A DNA stretch of 64,000 nucleotides from Morinoia aosen (taxonomy: Eukaryota; Arthropoda; Malacostraca; Amphipoda; Talitridae): contig CM059563.1 in assembly GCA_030386875.1 (NCBI GenBank), positions 47,805,602 through 47,869,601 on the forward strand. The letters are read 5' to 3'. A program made the position numbers and the translations under genes. How positions within the stretch are numbered: position 1 is the stretch's first letter; each line of letters starts with the position of its first letter. The notes beneath the pieces were generated by a model. The model was not told where the DNA came from and did no database searches. It saw nothing but the letters and a program-made list of their open reading frames with translations. Below are positions 30,691 to 43,554 of this stretch, piece after piece.

Positions 30691-32436
30691 TTGGTCAATT
30701 ACCACGAAACCGACCAAGCTCTTTCGTATTCGAGAGCTGCATCTGGCTGCTCATGGGGTAAATTGTAATAAAAAAATAATCTAGAACTGTATAAGTGCTA
30801 CAAAAATGCCAATGTTTTAAACAACTAACACTCAGATAAAAAAAGTTGCTTGCGAATTTTGACTGAAGAACTGGATTGTACAAGAGTGATCTGATGAGCC
30901 GGATAAGCACATGCCTAACAAGAAATGAAGCTTAAATATACCAACGGCTAACCCTTACGTATATTCAGAAAAGCTTGAGCATAAAAAAATGATTATTGAA
31001 CTTTAATTCTCGAACCTGATTTGATCGCAATTCACCAATGGAAGCAGACCATAAGAGGGACTATGGCAAAAAGTTATGGACTAAATATCTTTGAGAGCGA
31101 GCAATTGCGGGCTGCAAGAAATTGTATATATGTGAGAGTCAAAATTGGATGGAAAATTGTAACAAAAGTTAGAACTGTATGCAGAAATTCTTCTAACCAC
31201 AATTTGAAACCAAGAAAGTTGAGTGTTAAAGTTAAAATACTCAGATATTTCAATCGCATAGGAAAATTCAAAGTAAACTTGTAGATGTCAAAGCTTTATT
31301 TTGTAGTTTGAGCTAAATGTAACCATTGATTATAATTTTACGTTTAAGAGGAGTTGTACAGTATCTAATTATTATATCTGCTCAATTTGATTCATCACTG
31401 AACTTGATCTTTTTGTTACGAGTGAAACCAAAATTTTGTGAAATGCGTACAATTTTTAAGTTCGGGAATGATATTCTGGCTCCCAAATATACCACTCAAA
31501 TACTGCGATTACTACAAACGTGAAATTTATGCGTATATGAAAAATTGAGCATTTTTAAGAGGACTAGCGGAACGATTTGAGCACAACTGTGCTTCAATCC
31601 TATTCATTAAGAACTGATAGAGAATTGATCACTTTTATTGCACTAAACTAAATTAAACACTGCCTATTCGTTGCAAAAATACACTTGGCTAAGTTTAATT
31701 CAATACTGAAGTGCAAAGTAAATTTCAACAAGTGAAACTAGAATTTGGCTGTGACTGTAGCAGTTTAGGCTGCAAAGATTATATTATAAGATTTCTAAAA
31801 TTAAATACCACCCAACCTTGCGACATTCACTATCACCTACATCTTGCTCTCGTATGTTGAAATATTCAGGAATATCGGGCCTACGTTTGGAAGGCTACGT
31901 ATATTGTGCTGCGGCAGTGCTCAGGACCTTTCGTGTTATTGGACTTCTGTGATACCCTCTGTTTCCCCTACGTAGTTCGGCTAGGGTGATATTAAATTGT
32001 GAGCGTCACTGCTACACGTTCAGCTACCCGTCGCTTCTACTCACAGTGTCCTTCTCCGTGTAATTTGTATAGCATCGTAATTTGAATTCCTTTAGTAATC
32101 TGAATTCAATAATATCGTGTTGAATTTCCTGATGTTATCCTATGGTTTCCAATTATAAACCAATATATTGTACTTATATAGCCGTTCTATAATTGATGTA
32201 ATTTTTTTCAGTGAATTCATTCCGTAAAGCAACCTCATCCCGACGATCAAGGATACCATGACTTTCGATATGTAAATATTGTAATAAATAAAAAATGAAA
32301 ATGTGTTTCTAAAAAATTTTCAAAAAATGTTAGTACATTGGGGTTTTAAAAAGTCCTTAATTTAAAGGTCCTTTCATCTAACTAACGTAAATACGGCAAT
32401 AAGTATTCCAATATCAAAGACAGTTGTTGAATTAAT
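30691..32436. other. Spacer without recognised features
   Basis: Only short open stretches (for example 31021-31284) without family resemblance. Confidence 0.4.
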
Positions 32437-32717
32437 AATAATGAAGGTATCTACGGATGCTTTATTTCCAATCAAGCCTGATACATATCACCTTGTACAT
32501 TGGATTTTCAAATGCCTTATAACTAACGCCAGGACGCCATGACGCTTTCCCCCGGTCAAGACCGGTACCCATTTCAGACACCTGGGTAGAGTGGGGTATT
32601 GTGCTTGGAATTTTTCTCCTATACCCAACAGAGAAAATCGCCACTGCCAGCGCAGAGATTCGATCCCGGGTCTCTCGCACGGCGGCATAACCCTCTAGCC
32701 ACATGGCTATGGTGAGC
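32437..32717 (-). mobile_element. tRNA-derived SINE, copy 2
   Basis: Reverse-strand copy of the 7948-8228 unit, closely alike over its whole length, including the ACCGGTCTTGACCGG body and the GCATCCGTAGATACCTTCAT tail. The head reads GCTCACCATAGCCATGTGGC with a changed B box (GGATCGAATCT). Confidence 0.88.
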
Positions 32718-34549
32718 AATTAAATAAAAGCAAAGCAGCAAAAACGTACTATTCTAATTTGTTAAAGGAGAGAAAAACATTAAAAAACATTAAACACTCC
32801 TCCGAAAAATGAAAAATAATACGTTGAGACGTTGATAAAAGCCTTGAAGGGCATAGGTTTCAACGGGTGGGGTTTTCAACCGACAAATTTTGTAAAAGTA
32901 CGCAAACTAAAGTTGACACAGTGTCCTAAAAGTGTGGAATGCAAAATCAATAATGAGATCAAATAAATTATCTGAAGCGGTTTAAAGGAAACCTGAAGCT
33001 ATGGAAGGGTTCAAACTGTTTTACTAGCATCCAACGAGCGTGATTCGCAAGCGAATGTAAAATTCCTTTCACAAATCCTCTAAATTTTTCTACTTGTTCT
33101 TTTTCTACATAGGAGTCTGCCCTTAAAAATACTCTCAATTGAGGAAAATTGAGGTACCACTGCTTTACTCCCTAATGCCCGTGGTGGTGAAGTTGAATGG
33201 AAATAACTATTATACCCAATTCTTGAGTAACTTTCACAGTCGTAGATGTATCCGTTTAAATGAAGGTTATTTTGTCTCATTCTCAAAAAATATACGTTGC
33301 AGATATGATGGAGTCTATGTTGTTTTAAAGCAGGACATGTTTCATTTTCTAGGACGTTTTATATCTCGAAAATAAGATATAACAATGTATAGTGATGTGC
33401 TGGTAAAATGGGTCTCCTGATACGATTACGATTTCGTGATCAAGTTCAGGTATCTCGGATAGTATTGTTAGCGTGAGATATTAGTTAATTGGGATTATAT
33501 TTTTGATATTTAGTTAGCGCTCATATATGTAGCAAATCCGAGGATCGTTTAACTTAATTAATAGATTTATTGATCGTTCTTGAAGAATTTGACACCACAC
33601 TATTCTCTAGCGTTTACAATGAAGATTAAAGTGTAGCGAAATTCAGATGATCTGTTTACACTGAGAAAAATCAGAACGTCATCTTTGTCCGGAAGCTGAC
33701 CGGGCAGAGCGCATCACAAAAATAAAAAAGAGCGCAAACTTTTGTGATTGACCACATTCATTAATGAAATTTGTAATGAAAATTGAAATAATAAAATTCT
33801 TGATCATGCTAGATATTGGATATCTAAAGAAGAAAAACCAAAGACTGTTAGGATTTGTCCGCAAAGTTTCTAGAGTGCGCCTGGGAGTGACATCGCTCTG
33901 CAAACTACATATAGTCCCCCGGAACAGCGCGCCGCAGGTGTCCTCAGGTATCGCCAAGCTGGTCAGGAGGGTGAGCTTATAGCATGCTTGGCAGGCAGGC
34001 ATGAGAGGTTAAATCTGGGCGTCCGCTTGGTTTTTTGAGCGGGTTGATAGTAACTTATTGATTGTTTTGCAAGGCATGGCAGACCATCTGTAATACTTTT
34101 TCGTGGCGGACGTAGAGGGTTCTAAAAGCAGTTCTCCAGCCTAATTATTTTCTTCAATTTTTAAATATTCTTCGTTCGTTTTTTGGTATGCAAGAGAGTG
34201 AATGTTTGCTTCGTTCTGTAAAACACTCACTACCTTTACTATATATGCTATTCTTATTCTTACATTGAATTTAACCCTTGAATTAAAACTGAACCTGAGT
34301 TTCTAGTGAAATTCAAATTACGGTCAAAAAGTGTGACTTGTCTGCGAAAGGAGTGTCAAAAAGAAGGTAACTTTTGGTTTGTAAGCAACTTCAGTAATGA
34401 GTAAAAGGCAAAAACCATAGCAGTCCACCCTGTTAAAATTGTAAGTGGTCAATACTAATACGAACGTATCTTGAACCATCATCAGCTGTAAATTTCTAAA
34501 TATATACAGAGAATTTGACATTATGAGTAGGTAATTGTGCTCATTATAT
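32718..34549. other. Spacer; locally GC-rich near 33880-34060
   Basis: The segment at 33880-34060 is richer in G and C than its surroundings and reads openly in two frames, but no family is recognised. It may be a fragment of another repeat. Confidence 0.35.
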
Positions 34550-34571
34550 TTAATCAGTAGAGCTGTGCCAC

Positions 34572-34745
34572 TGCATAACTTGCATATATGCACGCCAAGA
34601 GATATGCAGAGTGTTTTATGCAATGCAAAGAATTATCTTGTGCATATGCAAAATCAATATGCAATTTTGCATATGCAATATAACAGATGTAATATGCAAA
34701 TTCATATTGCATATGCACGATATCATTGCATATATGCTGTAATAC
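34572..34745. repeat. TATGCA-rich left subterminal region of the hAT element
   Basis: Many copies of ATATGCA, TGCATAT and ATTGCATATG on both strands. The right subterminal region (36605-36765) has the same character. Such arrays often serve as transposase binding sites in hAT elements; that role here is inference. Confidence 0.7.
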
Positions 34746-35893
34746 GAATGTTGTAATTGGATTTTTTTTAATGTAAAACTGCAAATTTGTTATTAAAACC
34801 AAAAATTTTGTACATTAATGGGATCTCTCGCATACACACTATCAGTTGTTAAAGCAACATCTCAAGTTTTACCCAGTGCGCTATGTTCATTACCTGATGC
34901 CCAGGTTTCCTACTTGACCTGTTCTTCAGTTAAATTTGGTTCATAAATAAAATACAATAGAGGTGTCCGAAATGAATTGGAGTTTGAAGTTTTTAAGAAT
35001 TGCATGGTGTAATAGTTTTTATACACCTAGTTATAGTTTTCTTGTTATGTTCTACACATAGGCCTACCTATCCGTACAAAGTGATAAAGTGGAAATGCAA
35101 CTGTGAAGTTTGTATCAATTCCTGAAACATATGCGTTTAGTGAATTAATAATAAATACCTTTGTTGTGCTCTGCTTGCTCATAAAAAAATGAGAAAGAAC
35201 TCAATAAGGTTCTCCCTCAAATTCCGAATATGCCACAAATTCCCAAAATTTGCATCATCACAGTGATTTCGCTTTCTGGACTTACATAAGGACAATCAAA
35301 TCTGCAATTGACATTTAGAGATTATATGCTGATTTGAATATTCCTGCAATATTTGGTTATTCAAAACCTAATGCAAATGTTCGGTATTTGTGGTATGTCC
35401 GGAATGAGAGATTATGAGAGATTATTCTTAGAGGAAGATTATGAGAACTTTTTCAAAAAATTTTATATTAATTTTATATTGAAATTTACAGATGTGTTGG
35501 ATAATAAAATTATGATGATGATTGAAGAAATGAACAATTTTTTTTTAGTATTCTAATGATTACCGATCTTTATTAGTTACACCATTCCAAAGTACCCCAA
35601 AGTGTAAGGAATAATACCTGAGAAAATGAATTCTCAGAATATGACTTTCGGGACAGAAATCTGTATTTTACTTACTGCCGGAAAACTGTAAGTTTGTCGC
35701 GCAATCTAATAAGAGTATACACTGTTATTATCAAAATATCTGCTGCAACTTCATAGGCACGAATAACGAAGATAATCCTTTTGGTTCACCATAAAGTTAA
35801 CCGATATTGACCCATTTTCTTCTTCGATAAAATCAACAAAAGCGAGTAGTTTAGCCCCCATGTCTCATTTAATGTACGAAACTAACTTTTAGT

Positions 35894-36152
35894 GCTCGCC
35901 GTGGCCGAGTGGTTGAGAACGTAACCATCCAAGAAGGTGTCAAGGGTTCGAACCCCGGCGCTTCGCTGCGATTTTTCCCGTTGGGTAAAAGGAAAACTCA
36001 AACACAATACCCCCACTCTACCCAGATATCTGAAATGGATACCGGCTCGACAGGGGAGTAACCGTCCTGGTGCTATAGTAATACGGCATTTGAAAAACCA
36101 ATGTAAAAAATGATATCTATCATGCTGAATTGATTGAAATAAAACTTTTTTC
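35894..36152 (+). mobile_element. tRNA-derived SINE, copy 3, nested in the hAT element
   Basis: The most tRNA-like head of the three: GCCGTGGCCGAGTGGTTGAG with an intact-looking A box and GGTTCGAACCCC as B box, consistent with a serine or leucine tRNA ancestor. The body shares CACAATACCCCCACTCTACC with the others. The tail ends GATTGAAATAAAACTTTTTT and lacks the GCATCCGTAGATGCC extension of copies 1 and 2, so it is a different subfamily or ends earlier. Confidence 0.88.
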
Positions 36153-36604
36153 TAGATCGCTAGCACGAGAAGGTCTTCCCATGATTAAGGATGTCAACTC
36201 AATTTTGCATGGCTATCCTGTTGAGGAACGAAGACCAACCAACCAAATTTGTTGACCAATGAAGTAGTTGGTTACCTCTTTCCATCTGACATGAAGAATT
36301 TTAAATTTGCTCGCTGATGTACGGTTTAGAAAGAGTGTTTTCGCATCACAAAATTATTCATGCCGATAAGCAAAAAAACTGTCCTATTTGACAACATTAA
36401 AAAGTACATTATTATTAAATGTAACCACAACGGTTAAACCTTGTTTTTCTTTTGAAATCTTATGTAATCATATTTTCATGTTTTCTTCATTAGTAGTAAA
36501 TGCTCGATATTCTAAATATTGAACGCTGTTGTATTGAATCATTACCTTAGAATTCAATATTTACAACATCAAACAAGTTCCAACTAACTGAAGTCAGTCA
36601 TTCA

Positions 36605-36765
36605 GCAGTGCATGTGCAAGACTTGATCGCATATTGTTTGCATATAAATGCAAGTACTGTGCATACGACACTCCGCAAACGCATATATGTAACCTCAAGC
36701 CGCATATTTTATGCGCGCATAATTTCATATGCGCTTGCATATATGCACGTACATATTGGCACAGC
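36605..36765. repeat. TGCATA-rich right subterminal region of the hAT element
   Basis: Repeated GCATAT and ATATGC words, including GCGCGCATAA and GCATATATGCACG, matching in reverse the left subterminal word CATATATGCACG at 34583. Confidence 0.7.
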
Positions 36766-36865
36766 TCTAGTAATCAGCGATGTTAAGACAACGGAGGACA
36801 TTTATATTTTTGTAATTGAAACTAATCAGATAATAATCATTATATCTTTTATTTTAGGAGATCCC

Positions 36866-37565
36866 ATGGCAGACACCATTATAACTAATGAAATGAAAAG
36901 ACACGCAATAATAGTCCATATAAATGCGAAACACAGCAATTTAGAATTTCCAAGATTTCTAAAAGTCGCCAGATCTTTTGTTTGCAAAGTTATCAAGGAG
37001 CTGAATGAAAACAATGGAGGTGAATTGGCTACGAGCAAGAGAAAACAGCATTGTCAACGCTCTGGCTCAGTCAAAATCTCTGAGTTTGTTAGTAGAGTGC
37101 ATGGTATTCGGCGTTGTTAGCAGTGAAGGGCACATCATGCCTCCCCATTTTTTTCTACAGGACGATAGAGTCAAAATGCAGATGCCTATGTCGAGACTCT
37201 TGAAACTATTTTTAAGGCTTATATAGACAGCGTAACCAATAGAAGTGCCCATGTCTTCCAATAAGATTAGGCTCCATCCTATGAAGCTCTCAAAACCCGG
37301 GATTGGATGACCAAAAATATTCATGATCATGTCACACAAAACTTATGGCCTCCTAACTCACCAAACCTTAATTAATCCTTTGTATCAATACTTGATGGGA
37401 TTCATTGTAAAGGAAGTTAATAAGCATCTCCATAACGCCAACATTCTCTGATGGAAGCAATACCGCGAGCAATAGAGGATATAAATAAAGACCACCTGAT
37501 TAGAGCTTGCAGTCGCTTTCATGTTTGACATGAGTCGGTAATTAAAGCCGAATGAGGATAAATGA
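36866..37565 (+). mobile_element. Mariner-type transposase relic
   Basis: The plus strand reads MADTIITNEMKRHAIIV and VARSFVCKVIKELNE (N-terminal helix-turn-helix), then after a gap MVFGVVSSEGHIMPPHFF, then ALKTRDWMTKNIHDHVT and NLWPPNSPNLN, and finally AIEDINKDHLIRACSRF. These are the blocks of a common arthropod mariner lineage (MxFGVVSSEGHxMPPHFF, WPPNSPDLNPLDYYVW). Part of the middle is deleted, a key Asp in the SPDLNP block reads Asn, and there are several frame changes. Confidence 0.82.
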
Positions 37566-37834
37566 AATAAAACATAGTTTAATATTATGTTAATTTGTTT
37601 TGTTACAAGACTTAACAGTTTAATTTTCTGTTTTTCTAAATGCGCGTAATTAGGTGTCCTCAGCTACATTACGCACCCTGTTATAGAAAGTGACAACAGG
37701 AACGAGCGAAATAGTCCATTTTCAGGTTCTTCGCAACTCCCGTTTTGTCAGACACCAATCACGTGCTGGCATCAACGATACACGTATACAATCATGAATT
37801 TTCATGTGCAAGCAATCATGCATGTAAGCACAAT

Positions 37835-40690
37835 AATGACTGACTATGCTGATATATTTGATGATAATGACCCAGATCTAAAACATTTGAATACACTGTA
37901 TTCAAACCTAAATGAAACTAGAAGCTGTGAATATATTAATATTGAAAAATTTAACGAATCGATGAGAACGACCTGCAATGATTTTTTGTTATTATGTTAG
38001 AACTCTAGGGCACTTTTTTCATAGATAAATTAAATATCTTGTACTATCACTGAGCCAAACTGTAACTTGAACGTTCTTAGCTTTACCGAAAGTTAGCTAG
38101 ATTACTCAACTAAAGACATGATTGAAATGCAAAACTATTATAGTCATTATAAATACGCGATGTTCTAGAAAAATTAATGACATCATTGGACGTCTATCAA
38201 CAAGACCCTAATGCAATAAAAATGATTATGCAATACTAAATTTAACTGAAATTCTAACGACCACAAATAACCGGCGTATTCCTATCATCACTCGTTCAAT
38301 TACACACAGAAAAATGGACAAAGCCCTGGATTTTTGCAGACATCGTGATCAATATAAAGAAACCTTCAGCGTGCCTAGCCTTACTCTACGAAGGACGAAT
38401 AACTAAAGAAATGTATTATGGATTCAGGAAATATGTTACAAATCAAACACGAACATCGAATAAACTACTTTACGCGCAAATTCACTGAATACAAAACTGA
38501 AATTAAAAAACTGGGCACCTGCTTAATTCATGGCATGCTTTTAACCGAATAATAATGCTACGAAAACAGTTGAATAGTTATCTTGTTCAAGATAATGTGA
38601 AATATCACGAGAAGAAAGATATGGCTACAGTGTGGGACAACTTTTTTGCAAACTTGGCAAAAATATAGCTGATAGTACTCGTATTTCTGGTGAACCTACA
38701 GACTACTTGGAATACATAGACAATGTCAGTGAACCCAATCTTTTTTCTTCTCGCCAACTAATTCTTCCGTTGAAATTGTGTGCATAAATAACTTGAAAAA
38801 TGAAAGAAGTGGATTTCGGACGTTCTCAGCTAAAGTTCTTACGGCTATAGCTGATATAATAACAACGTTCTTAACTAATATTGATAACCAGTCACTTTCA
38901 CACGGTATTTTCCCGAGCTCTTTTAAAATTGGCACAGTGACCCCTATTCTAGAAATAGTGATAAAACTTGCATCAATAATTATGGACCTGTCTCTGTACT
39001 ACCAATTATTAGCGAAATATTCGAGAAAATTGTGTTCAAAAAGTGTATTCTTATTTTCAACAAAAAGCTGTTCTCTACGATGCGCAATATGGTTTTCGTT
39101 CTAAAAAATCAACCACACAGGCTGTACTGAATCATCTACAATATCTTTACTCGAATGTAGATGATGGAAACCTCATTTTCTCTATGTTTCTTTACTCCCA
39201 AAAATCATTCGATTGCGTGGGCAATAACATTTTACTTTGGAAACGACACTGTTAATTAAGGCATTAGATGAGTTGCACATCCTTGGTTCAAATCATACTC
39301 AGAATATCGGAACAAATGTGTTTTCATTGACACTATCGGACCAACTGACAATCAGCCATGGGTTGGCCCACAAGGGCCGGTCCTTGGGTCTCTTCTTTTT
39401 TTGATCTTTATCACCGATGTAATTAAATCTACTTCATTTTTCAAATTCATACATTTTGCTGACAGCACGCTCTCTGCAGCTCCTCCCAATAAAAATACAA
39501 TTTTAATTGCGGAGAACGTTAACAATAAGCTGCAAAAAGTTTCAATGTGGCTCAAAGCTAATTAAACATGCCTCAATATCGATAAGATAAAATGCATTAT
39601 ATTCTCACACAAGAAAAATGTGTCTCTTCCACGCATTAAAATTGGTGATGGTGAAAGTGAAGAAGCCAACTCCTGTAAGTTCCTGGGTATTACATTAGAT
39701 AAACTTTTGACATCCAAAAAGCATATTGCTCATATCAGTACAAAATTATCAAAATCCGTTGCAATCCTTTATAAAGTGGAAAATGAATTGCCCGAAAAGC
39801 TTTAAAAATAATTTTTCGAACGATTATTTTACACTATGTACAATACGGAACAGAAGCTTGGCACGGAACTGATGAAAATAAAATCAATATATCCTTTGGT
39901 CGTCAAAAAAGAGCCATAATTAGAGCAGTAAAGAAATTAGAATATAATGCTCATACAAATGATTCAATCAAAAGTTAATAAATACTCATGCTCAGATTTA
40001 TGCAAACTCACCATATGTTATTTCATGTTTTAAATAATGACTGATGATGGCGACAGAGAATTCAAGCAATTATTAACTGCAGAAGCTGGCCATCATGATC
40101 ATTCAACCCAAAATAGAAATAATATTTTTCCTTATTATTCAAAATTTCGGTTGCAACACAGTATCCTCTTCTTGATCGAAACTAAGAATTGGAATGCGAT
40201 GCCTGCTAAGATCCACGGAAAAAGTTTTTACAAAGCCTTCAAATCAAATCTTGAATCCCTCTTCCTATCGAAATATTAATCACATAAGGTAGTCAAGACA
40301 ATTTTTTTCTGCTCTATGACTGATCTTGATAGAGTAATTTGCCATGATTAATGACCTAGATTTTAAGTAGTTCCTAATCGTTTTCTAGAACATACTGTTC
40401 CCATCTAGCAAATAATAACTATTTTTTGTAAAATTAAGGACCGATTTTTGAGAGAATCAATATATTTATTAGTCTAGTGTGCTCTTAGTTTAAGGATTTA
40501 AATTAGTTTAAACATAACTGTACACGTAAAATAGCGTTGATGATAGGATGCCCTAAAACTCGATGAACTTATTCTGGCGCACAAGTTGTCAGTCAAGTAG
40601 ATATACTCAAATGTGTCCATTGTACTAGACTTAAGAAACAGTCTACTACTGCATCACTCGGGTCAAATAAATTGTTTAAAATTGTTTAAA
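37835..40690 (+). mobile_element. LINE copy 1 (CR1/Jockey-like), endonuclease mostly lost, RT decayed
   Basis: Order on the plus strand: the start of ORF2 (FNESMRTTCNDFLLL near 37950, then LNVLSFTESWLD near 38070-38110), a junction that drops most of the endonuclease, KPWIFADIVINIKK (about 38318-38360), RT blocks SLSHGIFPSSFKIGTVTPI (about 38895-38945), AQYGFRSKKSTTQAV (about 39085), FDC, a catalytic box HFADSTL lacking one Asp of FADD, NSCKFLGITLD, and AWHGTDENK. It ends in a TAAATTGTTTAAAATTG tail near 40665-40690. Many stops and shifts. Copy 2 lies at 45346-47645. Confidence 0.85.
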
Positions 40691-41019
40691 AATATGTTTG
40701 AACCGTTATGTAAAGTTTTCTTTCATGATCTGCCTGTTTTCTTCATATCATAGAATTACTAGTTAAGATCACTTTTTTATACTCCATGCTGTCGCTGCAA
40801 CCGGACGAGACATTACATAACAAGGGATACGCAATTATATCGAACAAAGAACTGCTGTTTCCGATGGCACCCACTGAAGTGCTCTTGAAGTTTTTCTCTT
40901 TAAGTCACCCTTGATTTTCTGTTGACTCTCGTATCTTAAAACACTTGTAGATTGCCAACCTAGCAATGTTAAGACGATTGATTAACGTATTTACCGAGGA
41001 AGCAGCGGTAAAAATTTTC

Positions 41020-41670
41020 ATCGGTTATTCCATATTCTATTAATTTTGAAGGGAAAAATTACGGCCTGGGTTGTCTCTAAATTGATTCTTACTAATTTCC
41101 TTCCATTACTTCTGGTTCGGAAAATGTCCTTGTTATCAAAAAGATCTCTTGGGGTAACATCGCTTAGCCATCAATATATTTATAGGTCTGCATTAACTGA
41201 CCTCGCAAACTTCTTTGTACAAGAAAAATAAGTTTAGTCATTTGATGACGTCGCTCGGTACTGAGGTTACGGAGTATTTGAATAATTTTCCTTCCTTCCC
41301 AAACAGTTTTCTCCCATTTGCTGATATCTCGTCTCAGGGCGCGAGACTATAGAGTGGTACAGCGTATTCCAGAACTCGTCTGACCAGTGCCTCATGGAGT
41401 GAGTGGTACCGTAAAATCCTTTGACTTGCATTCGAAGTTTCTTGTATTGTAACTAAAATTATACTTGCATTCTTAACTATTTCTTTTACATATTTTTCAT
41501 ACATCATCTTTTTGGTGAGAGTGATCTTTTAGTTGGTCTCCAGCTGCGATTGAAGAATCATTCATGATAAGTAGGAAGAGCTAGTTCTTACTTTCAGTAA
41601 GCATTCCAGAGCATATTTCGATGTTCCCGTTCTCATGCCAGGTTTCAATCTATTTGAGAAGACGGTTCAG
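41020..41670 (-). mobile_element. CR1/L2-like LINE fragment, RT C-terminal part
   Basis: On the minus strand VRRVLEYAVPLYSLA, then RRDISKWEKTVWEGRKIIQIL, RNLSTERRHQM and RRSLRGQLMQTYKYIDG match the well-known CR1/L2 end LVRPxLEYAxxxWSP, RRDIExLExVQRRATKxI, LSYEERL, RRLRGDLIETYKILNG. The first catalytic part of the RT is absent. Several frame changes; a different family from the LINE at 37835 and 46517. Confidence 0.75.
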
Positions 41671-43554
41671 ATCTGCTTGAATCGTAATCAAGTAAATGGC
41701 AATGAGATATTATTAGAGGAGAGAGTACTGAAATTCTTCACATTTCTTTTAGTAAAAAAGTCTAAAAAGCATAGCTTAGGAAATAAAGTCTCGCAATACA
41801 TGGTTTTGTTGAAGTGGTCAAAAAGGGAGTGCTGATTTCACAATTAATGCAGCGCACTTTTTATGAAACCGGTACAAAATTAAAATGAAAAAAAATCATG
41901 AAATAACAATGTTTGATGTTATTTTTGTTCATAATTAAACATGTTTACCGTTATTAGGATGAAAATGAATACATCTTCAAATCGTTCAAGAATCCCCTAT
42001 TGTCGGATTGATCTAGTAAGGGGTTCTTCGTACCATGACGGGGAACACAACCTTCAATCATATTCTATTTTTTGCTCAGCTCCACGCTTCGAAGCTTTTG
42101 GCCAACATGCATTTATTTCAGAGCCCTCATGCAGACATTGTTTGCTCTTGCTTCAAGGATAACTTGATTTATTCTTTTCATTGGACGTTATTGAACATGT
42201 GTGTGGCATTTATAAACAGGTCTTGAAAATGCTTTGGCCTTTTTATGGGCTCAATAAAAAAACATTCAAACTAATGTGCGCTATGAAATTAAATTTGTCC
42301 TAAACGGTAGGATAACTGTCATCCACGAACATTACGTGACTTATGACAAGTCATTTAACAGTCATTTATTTTCATTGTGACTTGTTCTTCTCTGATGGAT
42401 ATTTTTCGTTGTTGATAATGCATGAGATTGATAATTTCTATAATACATGTGAACCATAATCGTTCGATTATTACTTTAATCGAAAGAACATCATTATGGT
42501 TTACCAAGGCCTTGAGCTCAATGATGATTGATTTGATGTCCTTGCTTAGTTCGTGTACAGTCCTAGGTGAGGGAAGACCCGTTTTCTCCGAGTCTGTACG
42601 ACGCTATGCAGTTGTAAATAGGAAAGTTCTGGAAGAAACTCACGAGTTTTTATTATTGAAAATCAGCTGTTGTTGACCGATATGTACTGACAACATGTAG
42701 GAAACCATCAGATAGCTTATTATGCCTTCAATGTTCGAATGAAAATGTTCTTCAAAATGAAAGTGTGGGAGTGCACAACATTTCGCCTTATGGCCTGAAG
42801 TTCTATTAAACGATTTCATGATTGAAGGACACGAAGAACTGTAGTCCACTTAGGCTTCTGTAGCTCAAAGTAGTTCTGTACTACGCACTTAAGGGTTAGA
42901 CTGCTTTTTGCGTGGCGAGAAATATCAACTGCTTCTTGATAGCAATTGGTTTATCTCGCAGCTGAGAGGCAATTGTGCTGCTATGAATTCATGTATATTA
43001 AACTCGGGCAACAGATACAGACAAAAAATGTTAAGAATTATTGAAGCAGTTTTACCACGTTTGAAGGGCAATACTTCTACTACCATCAAGTTAATTTGCT
43101 GGAACAGTTTAACAGAAGCCTGAAATTGATGGAAGCGTTTCGTCCGTTTGAGTAGCCCGGAACAATTACTACTCATACACGAAATGCATAGTTAATTCTG
43201 GCATATGAACCATTACATTTTTAGCTTTTCACTTAAAATGCACTATAGATTACATATGAAAATTATTATTTGTTTTAAAAAATAAGGTAACATTGATGTA
43301 CTCTATCATATTACGTGTGGCCAAGAAGCAGGACTACTCGTGTAGTACATGGAAATACTTGAGTCAAATACATGCTTATTTCTTGAATACCTCTTTTTCT
43401 TGTACACTGTATTCGTTGGAAATAGTGAAGAGGTAATTGTGAAATGTTGAAATTATGTTATATGAGGGAAGGTCACCTTTGTCTCGTGTTTGCTACGGAA
43501 ATTATATCATACATAAACCTTTTTGCTCATTGCAATACAATTCCAACATTTATG
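41671..43554. other. Spacer without recognised features
   Basis: Short open stretches only (42422-42676, 42908-43123); no family or splice structure seen. Confidence 0.4.

Larger units (their letters stand above)
34558..36779 (+). mobile_element. hAT-type DNA transposon, 2222 bp, decayed
   Basis: Terminal inverted repeats TAGAGCTGTGCCA at 34558 and TGGCACAGCTCTA ending at 36779. Flanking 8-mers TTAATCAG (34550-34557) and GTAATCAG (36780-36787) match at seven of eight positions, as expected of a hAT target duplication. Near 36330-36430 the plus strand reads LERVFSHHKIIHADKQ and, one frame over, FDNIKKYIIIKCN, the hAT C-terminal dimerisation block. The rest of the transposase is unrecognisable. 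About 180 bp at each end is packed with TATGCA/TGCATA words. A SINE sits inside at 35894. Confidence 0.85.

Noticed and set aside
35894-35965. Possible functional tRNA gene
   Set aside because: The head has tRNA-like A and B boxes but cannot be folded into a convincing cloverleaf and continues into the SINE body shared by three copies.
38778-39104. Stand-alone 108-codon gene
   Set aside because: It is part of the decayed LINE reverse transcriptase region of copy 1.
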